Of a stretch of DNA of 64,000 nt, positions 24,881-32,788 are shown piece by piece. A program made the translations under genes and the position numbers. Under the pieces are notes generated by a model. It saw only the letters and a program-made list of their open reading frames with translations, was not told where the DNA came from and ran no database searches. The stretch is taken from NCBI RefSeq assembly GCF_900111155.1, contig NZ_FOGG01000006.1, positions 62,001 through 126,000 of the forward strand, given 5' to 3'. Position 1 is the first letter of the stretch. Each line of letters starts with the position of its first letter. The DNA is from Pedobacter rhizosphaerae. GTDB taxonomy: Bacteria; Bacteroidota; Bacteroidia; Sphingobacteriales; Sphingobacteriaceae.

Positions 24881-27800
24881 TTGAAAAAACTAACCATCCT
24901 ATTTTTATTCATCCTGGCAAGTAAATTCATTTATGCCCAGCCTTATTATTTTAGGCGCTATCAGGTAGAAAATGGATTATCGAACAATACTGTTTTCTGT
25001 ACGGTTCAGGATCAAAATGGTTTTATGTGGTTTGGTACCAAGGATGGCCTCAACCGATTTGATGGCTACACTTTTAAAACCTACAGGCATAACGAAGAAG
25101 ATTCTAAAAGCATTGGTAACGATCTTATTTACGCTTTGCACACCGACAAACAACATCGCCTCTGGATAGGTACCAATAAAGGTGTATACCGCTACAACCC
25201 GCAGCAAGAAAGTTTCAGTCTTATTGCTGAAACCAAAAACATGCGTATTAACGATGTGCAAAGTGATACCAAAGGTAATCTGTGGATCATTTCACTATCG
25301 CGTTTGTTTACTTACAATATTGAGCAAAAGAAATTTTACGCTTTTAAAGAAAAAGCTCATTTTGATGCCAATTCTGTTGGTGTAACCAAAGATGGTGGTA
25401 TCTGGATCACAACCATGCAGGGCACTATAGAAAAATACGATCCTTTACACAATAGTTTTGCTTCTCATCATGTAATGAGTAAAAGCAAAGAAAGCGGCTG
25501 GACCACTAAAGTGCTTGATGCCGGTAACGGAAAACTACTGATTGGTACCGCCAATCAGGGGGTAAAACTTTTCGACTTAAAAACCTCTACTGTAAGCAAT
25601 CTTAAAACCTTCAATGAAGATAAAACCTCCATTTTCGTCAGAGATATCCTTCAATCTAAGGAGCATGAATTTTGGATAGGCACAGAGTCTGGCCTGTACA
25701 TTTACAACAGTCAGGATGGCAGTTTAGCACATTTACAAAAGCAGTATAATAACTTTTATGCGCTATCAGACAATGCCATTTATACGGTTTACCGGGATCG
25801 GGATGGTGGAATATGGTCTGGAACCTATTTTGGCGGAATTAACTATTATTCGCCACAGTATGCCGTGTTCACCAAGTATTTCCCTCAGAAAGGTAGCAAC
25901 TCCATTAGCGGGAGTGATGTGAGAGAAATTTGTAAGGATAATGATGGCAATTTATGGATAGGTACTGAAGACGCTGGTTTAAACAAGCTGGATGCCAAAA
26001 CCGGACTGTTTGAAAACTTCCTGCCAGATGGAACCCAACATAGCATTGCTTATTACAACATACATGGCTTATTGGTACATGGAAATCAACTATGGATCGG
26101 AACCTTTGAGCATGGTTTGGATATCATGGACATTAAAACCCGAAAAGTAATAAAACACTATACGGCAAGCCCAAAAAATGGATTACGTACCAATTTTATT
26201 GTTTCCTTTTGTAAAACAAGCAAGGGAGATATCCTTGTGGCCACGATTTATGGGTTATATCGTTATTACCCAAAAAAGGATTTCTTTGAGCCCATTCCCG
26301 ATATCCCGATGTTTTTTTATGATTCTGTGATTGAAGACAGCCAGGGCAATATCTGGGCGAGTAGCTTTAATGATGGTATTTATAAATTTCGCCTGGATAA
26401 GAAAGGGTTTAAAAATTACAGGAACATAGAAGGCGATAAAAAATCGCTTAGCCACAATAGCGTAAATAGTGTTTTTGAAGATAGCCATCACCACATTTGG
26501 GTAACCACAGATGGTGGTGGTTTAAACCTTTTTAATCCAAAAAAAGAAGATTTTACGCGTTTTGGCACCAAGGATGGCTTTCCCAGTAATTCTATGTTCA
26601 GAATTTTGGAAGATGAAGACCAAAAACTCTGGATTAGCAGTACACGGGGATTGATACGCTTCGACCCTTCCAGAAAGGAGATTAAAACCTATTCCAGATC
26701 CAACGGATTGTTAACAGATCAGTTTAACTACAGTTCTGCTTTTAAAGATACTGATGGAAGATTTTACTTTGGGAGCGTAAAGGGCCTGATTAGTTTTTTA
26801 CCCGCCAGCTTAAGAAATACCAATAATCAACCTCCGGTTTTTTTAACGGGCTTTCAGATTGATAATGAAGAAACACGGGTAAATGGCCCTGATTCTGTAC
26901 TTCATAAATCGATCATTTACACCGACACACTCATCCTCAAAGATGATCAATCCTCTTTCAGTTTCGATTTTGCGGCATTGGGTTATACTTCGCCAGATAT
27001 GACAGAATATGCCTACAAAATGAGTGGTTTGAACAAAACCTGGGTTTACCTTAAAACCAACAGAAAGGTTTACTTTACCAAACTCGCTGCCGGAACCTAT
27101 ACCTTCGAAGCCAAAGCTTTAATAAATGGCAGCGACAACTGGAGCCAAAAGAATGTAAAAATCATGATTAAGGTTTTGCCTCCCTTCTACAAGAGTCCCC
27201 TGGCCTATTTTCTATATTTTGTATTGGCATCGGCATTGATTATTTATCTGATAATGAGCTATCACCGCAGGCTCGAAACCAAAAACAAAAGGCGGATGGA
27301 GCTTTTTGAAAACAAAAAAGAAAAGGAAATTTATCAGGCAAAAATTGAGTTTTTTACCAATGTAGCCCATGAAATACGAACACCCCTTACCTTAATTAAG
27401 GGGCCAATGGAGAAAGTAATCAAACAGGCGGAAAGTGTGCCATCCATAGAAAAAAACTTAAGGATTATGGACCGAAATACCGACCGGTTACTCACCTTAA
27501 CCAATCAACTGCTCGATTTCCGTAAAACAGAGATTAAAAACTTTTCGCTCAATTTTGTAAAGGCGAATATTAATGAGATCCTACAGGATATATTTTTAAG
27601 CTTTCAGGGAGTAGCCGAGCAGGGCGAAACAGACTATCATTTACAGCTACCGGATCATGCGTTGGAGGCTTATGTAGATGTGGAAGGTTTGTATAAAATA
27701 TTGAGTAACTTAACCGATAACGCGCTTAAATACTGTGAAAAAATGGTTAGCATTAGTCTGGTAACCCTTTCGGATAGAGATTGCTTTCAGATTTTAGTCG

Positions 27801-28048
27801 AAAACGACGGCCCACTGATACCAAAAGATTTAAGGGAAAAAATATTTGAGCCCTTTTTCAGGGCTACAGAAACAGAAGTTAAACGCGGAACCGGGATAGG
27901 TTTGTCTATTTCCAAATCGCTGGCAGAACTTCACCACGGTAAATTATTTGTTGATGAATATAGCAGCAAACACAATATCTTTATACTTGAGCTCCCCATC
28001 CATCAACTCATTGAATTTAATCTGAAAGGCAAATGGAAAAAACATTAA
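24881..28048 (+). CDS. HTCS sensor histidine kinase (split form)
   Basis: The protein is 1055 aa, starting with TTG at 24881. No in-frame ATG precedes the signal peptide MKKLTILFLFILASKFIYAQ, so a non-ATG start is needed. Reg_prop propeller blades (DQNGFMWFGTKDGLNRFDG and repeats) fill residues 30-650. A Y_Y_Y domain follows (FAALGYTSPDMTEYAYKMSG), then a TM helix near 775-795, HisKA with His830 in NVAHEIRTPLTLIKG, and HATPase (NLTDNALKYCE, GTGIGLSISKSLAELH). Unlike the fused HTCS at 8097-12131 it stops after the kinase; REC and AraC modules are in the next gene. The stop overlaps the next ATG as TAATG. It most likely controls the divergent SusC operon. Confidence 0.93.
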   Translation: MKKLTILFLFILASKFIYAQPYYFRRYQVENGLSNNTVFCTVQDQNGFMWFGTKDGLNRFDGYTFKTYRHNEEDSKSIGNDLIYALHTDKQHRLWIGTNKGVYRYNPQQESFSLIAETKNMRINDVQSDTKGNLWIISLSRLFTYNIEQKKFYAFKEKAHFDANSVGVTKDGGIWITTMQGTIEKYDPLHNSFASHHVMSKSKESGWTTKVLDAGNGKLLIGTANQGVKLFDLKTSTVSNLKTFNEDKTSIFVRDILQSKEHEFWIGTESGLYIYNSQDGSLAHLQKQYNNFYALSDNAIYTVYRDRDGGIWSGTYFGGINYYSPQYAVFTKYFPQKGSNSISGSDVREICKDNDGNLWIGTEDAGLNKLDAKTGLFENFLPDGTQHSIAYYNIHGLLVHGNQLWIGTFEHGLDIMDIKTRKVIKHYTASPKNGLRTNFIVSFCKTSKGDILVATIYGLYRYYPKKDFFEPIPDIPMFFYDSVIEDSQGNIWASSFNDGIYKFRLDKKGFKNYRNIEGDKKSLSHNSVNSVFEDSHHHIWVTTDGGGLNLFNPKKEDFTRFGTKDGFPSNSMFRILEDEDQKLWISSTRGLIRFDPSRKEIKTYSRSNGLLTDQFNYSSAFKDTDGRFYFGSVKGLISFLPASLRNTNNQPPVFLTGFQIDNEETRVNGPDSVLHKSIIYTDTLILKDDQSSFSFDFAALGYTSPDMTEYAYKMSGLNKTWVYLKTNRKVYFTKLAAGTYTFEAKALINGSDNWSQKNVKIMIKVLPPFYKSPLAYFLYFVLASALIIYLIMSYHRRLETKNKRRMELFENKKEKEIYQAKIEFFTNVAHEIRTPLTLIKGPMEKVIKQAESVPSIEKNLRIMDRNTDRLLTLTNQLLDFRKTEIKNFSLNFVKANINEILQDIFLSFQGVAEQGETDYHLQLPDHALEAYVDVEGLYKILSNLTDNALKYCEKMVSISLVTLSDRDCFQILVENDGPLIPKDLREKIFEPFFRATETEVKRGTGIGLSISKSLAELHHGKLFVDEYSSKHNIFILELPIHQLIEFNLKGKWKKH

Positions 28049-28866
28049 TGAGCGAAACACACGGACAAAATCAAGAAGAAAAATCTATCATTTTATTGGT
28101 AGATGACAATGAAGATATTTTAGATTTTGTTGCTGATGACCTGAGCGAAAAATTCCATGTGCTGCAAGCCAGAGATGGTATGGAAGCGCTCGAAATCCTG
28201 AATACAGAAATCGTTCAACTGGTCATCAGTGATGTGATGATGCCAAAAATGGATGGCTTTGAACTTTGCCGGAGAATAAAATCAAGCCTGGAGCTGAGCC
28301 ATATTCCCGTTATTTTACTAACCGCTAAAAACACACTCCAATCAAAAATTGAAGGCATAGAACTGGGCGCTGATGCTTATGTAGAGAAACCTTTCTCGCC
28401 TGAGTTTTTACAGGTGCAGGTATCCTCATTAATCAAGAATCGCAATAAGATAAAGGCTTATTTTGCCAGCTCGCCCCTTATACACATCAAAACGATGGCC
28501 TATTCTAAAGGAGATGAACAATTTTTAGAAAAACTCCAGGAAACCATCCTTAAAAATCTGGATAATCAAAATTTAGATGTAGAACATCTGGCAGAGCATA
28601 TGAACATGAGCAGGCCAACTTTATATCGCAAGATCAAATCGATTTCCGATCTTACCCCAAATGAGTTGATTAATCTGGCGCGGTTAAAAAAAGCGGCAGA
28701 ACTTTTAAACGAGGGCTTCTTTAAGATTTACGAAGTATCAGAAATGGTAGGCTATAGCTCTCAAACGCATTTTGGCAGAAATTTCGCCAAGCAATTTGGC
28801 ATGTCGCCATCTGATTATATCCACAGCAGGCAACAAGCCAAGGAAACAGCCAAACCCAAACATTGA
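28048..28866 (+). CDS. Response regulator with REC and AraC DNA-binding domains (partner of split HTCS)
   Basis: The protein is 272 aa from ATG at 28048, whose A is the last base of the sensor's TAA (TAATG). An upstream ATG at 28033 would give five more residues but overlaps the sensor by 16 nt. The REC domain (SIILLVDDNEDILDF) has phospho-acceptor Asp62 in VISDVMMPKMDG and the conserved Lys in YVEKPFSP. The C-terminal AraC HTH pair (MSRPTLYRKIKSISDLTPNE; YSSQTHFGRNFAKQFGMSPSDYI) fills the last 100 residues. Sensor and regulator together have the domain order of one fused HTCS. Its stop codon directly abuts the convergent gene's stop (TGATCA), leaving no intergenic base. Confidence 0.93.
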   Translation: MSETHGQNQEEKSIILLVDDNEDILDFVADDLSEKFHVLQARDGMEALEILNTEIVQLVISDVMMPKMDGFELCRRIKSSLELSHIPVILLTAKNTLQSKIEGIELGADAYVEKPFSPEFLQVQVSSLIKNRNKIKAYFASSPLIHIKTMAYSKGDEQFLEKLQETILKNLDNQNLDVEHLAEHMNMSRPTLYRKIKSISDLTPNELINLARLKKAAELLNEGFFKIYEVSEMVGYSSQTHFGRNFAKQFGMSPSDYIHSRQQAKETAKPKH

Positions 28867-29319
28867 TCAGGTTGTTTTTAACCGGGCATTTTTAATGGAT
28901 ATTGGCGGCGCATAACTGGCATCCTTCTGCTCTAATTTCAGCACTCCAACCACCGTTATAGGCTTTTCCGTATAACTAACAGGCTTTTCCATTTCAATCA
29001 TAATCATAATGGGCACACCGTTTTGTCCGCAAAAGAAACATTGATTAATGGGTAAAGTAGCCAGTAAAAATTTCTGCTGTTTCTGTCCCGTTTTGATAGG
29101 AATTAAATAACCCTTAAGCTCAAATGGCTTGTTTTCAAACCGCTTAATCGCACTCGTATAGATTGGATTTAATTCATTTGTTTCTGAGAGTTCGAACTTC
29201 ACTGTTCCGATGATATCCCAATTGAGAGAATGTAATTGATCATTTAGATTGTGTTTTTGACTCTGTGCTTGTACCAACAAGCTGGTCATTAAAAAAAATA
29301 TCAGCCAAACATGCCTCAT
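28867..29319 (-). CDS. Secreted CxxCG protein, DUF3299-like, copy 1
   Basis: The protein is 150 aa with a signal peptide (ending LLVQAQ). The core has FELKGYLIPIKTGQKQQKF followed by LPINQCFFCGQNGVP, a CxxCG motif in the position where DUF3299 proteins carry their Cys. It is the most divergent of three tandem paralogues. The start overlaps the stop of copy 2 by 4 nt (ATGA). As the last gene of the ABC-transporter operon it is probably a periplasmic accessory, perhaps metal-binding through the Cys pair. Function is not established; assignment to DUF3299 is by motif layout only. Confidence 0.7.
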   Translation of the reverse strand: MRHVWLIFFLMTSLLVQAQSQKHNLNDQLHSLNWDIIGTVKFELSETNELNPIYTSAIKRFENKPFELKGYLIPIKTGQKQQKFLLATLPINQCFFCGQNGVPIMIMIEMEKPVSYTEKPITVVGVLKLEQKDASYAPPISIKNARLKTT

Positions 29320-29762
29320 AACTGCTCTGCATTAAGTAAATAGAATTCTGACCTGTTGTCTCCAGAATCATTTATCAAAAACTTCCCCCGTATCCGAACC
29401 ACCTTATCTGTCCATTTGATGGTTTTTAACATTTTAACTTCTACCATAGAAGGGATATCGCCTGTTCCGCAAAAAGGGCAAGATTCTATGGGTACAATGG
29501 ATAGCATAAACGTGGAAAAGGTATTGCCCACCTTGGTTGGAATAATAAAACCTGGTAGTTCTATTACCGTATTGTTGATTGCCCTGAGTTCTGCCGGAAA
29601 AATACTCTTGAACACCAAAGGCTTTACCTGTTTTTCGTAACGCAATGCGATTAAATTCCAGTTAGGTGTGCGCAACTCCTTATGTACATTAACCTGTGCG
29701 GCTAAGTTCATGCTCCAAACAGTGAGGCAAAACAGCAAGCAGCGCTTAAAATCAAACCTCAT
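29316..29762 (-). CDS. Secreted CxxCG protein, DUF3299-like, copy 2
   Basis: The protein is 148 aa with a signal peptide (ending MNLAAQ). The block IELPGFIIPTKVG, LSIVPIESCPFCGTGDIPSM and a final NDSGDNRSEFYLLNA are shared almost word for word with copy 3 (29759-30193), so these two arose by recent duplication. The ATGA overlaps on both sides show strict translational coupling in the order copy 3, copy 2, copy 1. A periplasmic metal-handling or redox role is suggested by the Cys pair and the transporter context. No catalytic residues are recognisable. Confidence 0.72.
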   Translation of the reverse strand: MRFDFKRCLLFCLTVWSMNLAAQVNVHKELRTPNWNLIALRYEKQVKPLVFKSIFPAELRAINNTVIELPGFIIPTKVGNTFSTFMLSIVPIESCPFCGTGDIPSMVEVKMLKTIKWTDKVVRIRGKFLINDSGDNRSEFYLLNAEQL

Positions 29763-30193
29763 ACTTTCTTTGCATTTAACAGAAAAAACTCACTTCTATC
29801 ATCGCCCGAATCGTTGATGATAAAGATCCCCCTTAGCTTAACTGGCTTATCAGTGATGGGAATGGGTGTAATCATTTTCACCTCAATCATTGCAGGAATA
29901 TCTCCCGTACCACAATACGGACAAGAAGCTATGGGCACAATAGAAAACATAAATTCGGAAAATTTGCTCCCCACTTTAGTTGGTATAATATATCCTGGCA
30001 GCTCAATAACCTTATTATTGAGTTTCTTTAATGGTTCGGGATACACACTACCCCATTTCCCTGGAGAAATTTCCTTATCGTAACGTAAGCCAATGGTGTT
30101 CCAGGTAGGTGTACGCATATCGGTATGCACCTTAACCTGTGCAGAAACCCAAAGTGAGCATAGCCATAAAATTAAAAGACCGCAATACTTCAT
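29759..30193 (-). CDS. Secreted CxxCG protein, DUF3299-like, copy 3
   Basis: The protein is 144 aa with a signal peptide (ending LWVSAQ). It has IELPGYIIPTKVG, FSIVPIASCPYCGTGDIPAM and a C-terminal NDSGDDRSEFFLLNAKK. It begins 3 nt after the permease stop, so it belongs to the ABC-transporter operon. The fold is likely small and all-beta, like DUF3299. In Vibrio, DUF3299-type proteins occur with a LolD/FtsX-like transporter in a zinc-repressed uptake operon (Zrg, from memory), which is the best functional lead here. Confidence 0.72.
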   Translation of the reverse strand: MKYCGLLILWLCSLWVSAQVKVHTDMRTPTWNTIGLRYDKEISPGKWGSVYPEPLKKLNNKVIELPGYIIPTKVGSKFSEFMFSIVPIASCPYCGTGDIPAMIEVKMITPIPITDKPVKLRGIFIINDSGDDRSEFFLLNAKKV

Positions 30194-30196
30194 TAG

Positions 30197-31408
30197 CTAA
30201 CTTTTAGAAAGTGTTTTCGCAATATCAACCTTGTATACCTGCATGGCTGGAATAATAGAAGCAACTAATCCAATCACTAGTCCTGCTAAAATGAGGTATA
30301 ATTCTTCGGTAACAAAATAACTACCCGTTAACCTGGCCTGTGCCGATTCTTGATATACGCCAATGACCTCAACTGCCAAATGACCAATCAGAATGCCTAA
30401 ACAACTGCCTACTATGGTAACCGCCAATGCTTCAAGCACCACATGAAAAAAGAGTTTCCCTTTAGAGGCACCTAAACACCGCATGAGCGCTAAATCATAT
30501 TTTTTTTCCTTCATGGAATTATACAGACTGATAAAGATGCTCAGACCCGAAATGGCCATAATTAATATCGCAAAGTATTTCAGGGTGTCTAATCCTACTC
30601 CAATGAGCGAGAAAAGCCTTGCACTCTCCATGGCGGGAGAAGCAGCCTGCATATTGGTATTTTTGTTTACCATGCGTGGAAAAAGCACAACCGACATAGG
30701 CGACCGGTACTGGATTAAGATGGCGGTAATTTCTTTATTACTGATTTCCTTCTCCTCATGGTGTTCAGCAGAACCATGTTCCTCTTCTCCCTCTGGTTCA
30801 TGCATTTTATATACACTCCCAATATTGGTTAAAACAAGATCATCAGTTACATTACCCTGAGGTTTTAATACACCAACTACCTGGTACATATGCTGTTTAT
30901 GCACATCGCCATTACCATCTAAGCCATGTGCGCCATAAAATTTATCTCCTGGTTTAAGTCCTGTAACCTTAGCTACTGTACTCCCAATATTCACTTCCAG
31001 ATCTTGCTTCCAATACCTTCCCTTTCCAATCTCTAACTGGTAAAGCTGAATAAAGGAACTATCCGTACCTGCAATTCTAAAACCTTCATAGCTATCGCCA
31101 AGAGCCAGCGGTACCGCTCTTTTCACCATCGGGTTTTTCATAATGGGTTCTGCCTCCTCCACAGTAATATTCCCCGTAGGAAAATCAATATGGTAAATAC
31201 TGCTTAAAATTAATTGCAATGGGCTTCCCTTTGCACCAACCACCAGGTCAATATCCTTGGCATTTTGCTCCAACTTGCGCTCAATTTGGTTGGAGGCCAG
31301 AAGTAAAATGCATAAAATACCAACGCCAAAAGCAACTAACATCACATTTAGGCCTGTTGTAAGTGGATTACGATAAAGATTTTTGAAGCTGATCTGGTAA
31401 ATATTCAT
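30197..31408 (-). CDS. FtsX/MacB-type ABC transporter permease with His/Glu-rich loop
   Basis: The protein is 403 aa with one N-terminal TM helix (residues 20-38), a large periplasmic domain, and three C-terminal TM helices with YDLALMRCLGASKGKLF, the FtsX signature. Residues 203-220 (HEPEGEEEHGSAEHHEEK) form a His/Glu-rich stretch, and 161-173 add more His. Such loops are typical of metal-handling proteins and unusual in LolC/MacB lipoprotein exporters. The start overlaps the ATPase stop by one base (TAATG). Type VII ABC systems act mechanically on periplasmic partners, here perhaps the CxxCG proteins or the small lipoprotein. The permease class is certain; metal transport is inferred. Confidence 0.88.
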   Translation of the reverse strand: MNIYQISFKNLYRNPLTTGLNVMLVAFGVGILCILLLASNQIERKLEQNAKDIDLVVGAKGSPLQLILSSIYHIDFPTGNITVEEAEPIMKNPMVKRAVPLALGDSYEGFRIAGTDSSFIQLYQLEIGKGRYWKQDLEVNIGSTVAKVTGLKPGDKFYGAHGLDGNGDVHKQHMYQVVGVLKPQGNVTDDLVLTNIGSVYKMHEPEGEEEHGSAEHHEEKEISNKEITAILIQYRSPMSVVLFPRMVNKNTNMQAASPAMESARLFSLIGVGLDTLKYFAILIMAISGLSIFISLYNSMKEKKYDLALMRCLGASKGKLFFHVVLEALAVTIVGSCLGILIGHLAVEVIGVYQESAQARLTGSYFVTEELYLILAGLVIGLVASIIPAMQVYKVDIAKTLSKS

Positions 31409-32034
31409 TACAATAAGTAAGATTTATCAATACGTTGGCTCACCCTTTGGTCATGTGTGGCAATAACGAGTGCAGCTTGATTATTTTTTGCCTGTGTTTG
31501 GAGCATCTCTAATACCTGGAAAGCATTTTCATCATCCAAACTGGAGGTAGGTTCATCGGCGATTAATAAATCGGGCTTATTAATGAGGGCACGAGCCACA
31601 GAAAGCCGTTGAAGCTGTCCCTGACTTAATTCATGGGGATACTTTTTCCTTAACTCATGAATGCCTAAATCTTTCAACAAATTCATGGCATGCGCGTCAT
31701 CGAAAGTTAATCCGGCCAACGAAGAAGCAATCTGCAAATTTTGGATCGCATTTAATGCTTTAATGAGGTGGGTTTGCTGGAAAACAATGCCGATGTGCCG
31801 GCCTCTAAACCGATCTAAAGCAGTGCCCGATAAGCTGTGTAAATTCAATTCGTTGTGCGTTACCGTACCCTCGGTTGGACTTAACAAACCTGCCAGGATA
31901 TTCAACAGCGTACTTTTCCCTTTTCCAGATGCACCAAGAAGTAACCATTGATCCATGCTATCAATATCCCAATCCGGGAAATTAATCCTTCTTCCCCCTG
32001 TGTAATTGTGTGATAAATTCCTAATCTTAATCAT
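31408..32034 (-). CDS. LolD/MacB-type ABC transporter ATP-binding protein
   Basis: The protein is 208 aa. The P-loop is GASGKGKSTLLNILAG, the Q-loop region is IGIVFQQTHLI, the signature is ELSQGQLQRLSVARAL, the Walker B is LLIADEPTSSLDDENA and the H-loop is VIATHDQRV. It pairs with the FtsX-like permease, whose ATG shares the last base of this stop codon. Its own start overlaps the end of a 56-codon lipoprotein gene by 8 nt. The sequence class is the one used for mechanotransmission transporters (LolCDE, MacB, FtsEX). Confidence 0.92.
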   Translation of the reverse strand: MIKIRNLSHNYTGGRRINFPDWDIDSMDQWLLLGASGKGKSTLLNILAGLLSPTEGTVTHNELNLHSLSGTALDRFRGRHIGIVFQQTHLIKALNAIQNLQIASSLAGLTFDDAHAMNLLKDLGIHELRKKYPHELSQGQLQRLSVARALINKPDLLIADEPTSSLDDENAFQVLEMLQTQAKNNQAALVIATHDQRVSQRIDKSYLL

Positions 32035-32197
32035 GACGTGTATTTTTTACAACTGGCGTTGGTTTAATGATCAGGTTTTTTATAGCATACCGCTTATATA
32101 GCGTTAGCCCGTCGTTATTACCATGCCTGCAAGCCGGATTGAGTACCGAAATAAGCAACAAGGCAGGGAGAAACAGATATTTTTTATTGAAATGCAT
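32027..32197 (-). CDS. Small lipoprotein, first gene of the transporter operon
   Basis: A 56-codon frame with ATG at 32197 and stop at 32027-32029. It encodes a lysine-bearing N-region, a hydrophobic stretch (YLFLPALLLISVL) and lipobox LNPAC with Cys23. A short mature part follows, with His25 and a C-terminal NTRHD. It overlaps the ATPase start by 8 nt, consistent with translational coupling. A perfect -7 box TATATTTG ends only 3 nt before its ATG, so the mRNA could be nearly leaderless. No homologue is recognised. Its place suggests a membrane-anchored partner of the transporter. Confidence 0.6.
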   Translation of the reverse strand: MHFNKKYLFLPALLLISVLNPACRHGNNDGLTLYKRYAIKNLIIKPTPVVKNTRHD

Positions 32198-32200
32198 TTA

Positions 32201-32239
32201 CAAATATAAGCTTTGATTTTTAAACGCAACAATGTTGTG
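32201..32239 (-). promoter_or_regulatory. Promoter and putative metal-regulator dyad of the transporter operon
   Basis: On the minus strand TATATTTG (32208-32201) is an exact TAnnTTTG -7 box. A TTG at 32229-32227 sits 18 bp upstream as -33. The 15-mer CGCAACAATGTTGTG (32225-32239) overlaps that -33 element. It has the same GCAA-N5-TTG layout as the two dyads in the CobW/MerC divergent promoter, although its right arm is imperfect. A Fur-family (Zur-like) repressor bound here would block transcription. Confidence 0.5.
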
Positions 32240-32312
32240 TTATTAAGATTATAATAAGTTCATGCTAATTTTACATAGCATACCCACGCGCTAAGATATT
32301 GACAAAAATTGG

Positions 32313-32705
32313 CTAATGCTGATGATTATTATTAACGGGGCATTTTTTTAAATATTTTAGATTTATCAGATGTGCTGCCGCAATCATTAAGCCTCCCAAT
32401 GGGATCAGTATAGGCTCGGTAACTGATATTCCAGAAAAATGACCAAATGCAATACTAAGAAATCCTAAAATAAGCAGCAGAAGGGGTCTAAATTGCCTGT
32501 GCGATTTGATGGATTTTCCTAAAGACCATATTCCCAGGAGTAACGATAAACAGATCATGCCAATTTCGAACCATTCATTAGCTATAAAATCTAAGCCCCA
32601 TAAAGGTAATAATGTAATAACAAATGGTACTGCGGCACAATGAATGGCGCAAAGTACAGAGGCTGAAATACCTATTTTATCCAGGTTAAGTTTTAAAATA
32701 TTCAT
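32313..32705 (-). CDS. MerC-domain membrane protein
   Basis: The protein is 130 aa with four predicted TM helices. The first carries SVLCAIHCAAVPFV, the Cys-containing MerC motif. The C-terminus ends in a Cys/His tail (KKCPVNNNHQH). MerC-family proteins move or sense soft or transition metals. It is divergent from the COG0523 GTPase with an 83-bp shared promoter holding two dyads. This supports a role in zinc or a similar metal rather than mercury resistance, since no merA/merR genes are nearby. Confidence 0.82.
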   Translation of the reverse strand: MNILKLNLDKIGISASVLCAIHCAAVPFVITLLPLWGLDFIANEWFEIGMICLSLLLGIWSLGKSIKSHRQFRPLLLLILGFLSIAFGHFSGISVTEPILIPLGGLMIAAAHLINLKYLKKCPVNNNHQH

Positions 32706-32730
32706 AATAGCGATTTGCTATAAATATAAA

Positions 32731-32783
32731 CGCAATTTAGTTGCATTTAAAAACACAACTATTATATTTGCAACTTAATTGCA
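32731..32783. promoter_or_regulatory. Divergent promoter with two GCAA-N5-TTGC dyads (Zur-like operator)
   Basis: CGCAATTTAGTTGCA (32731-32745) and TGCAACTTAATTGCA (32769-32783) are 15-bp dyads with centres 38 bp apart. Read in opposite orientation they agree at 13 of 15 positions. For the plus-strand gene the -7 box is TATATTTG at 32763-32770, overlapped by the second dyad. The TTG at 32741-32743, 19 bp upstream, serves as -33 and lies in the first dyad. This arrangement fits repression. The metal-related genes on both sides suggest a Fur-family metalloregulator. Confidence 0.6.
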
Positions 32784-32788
32784 TTAAA

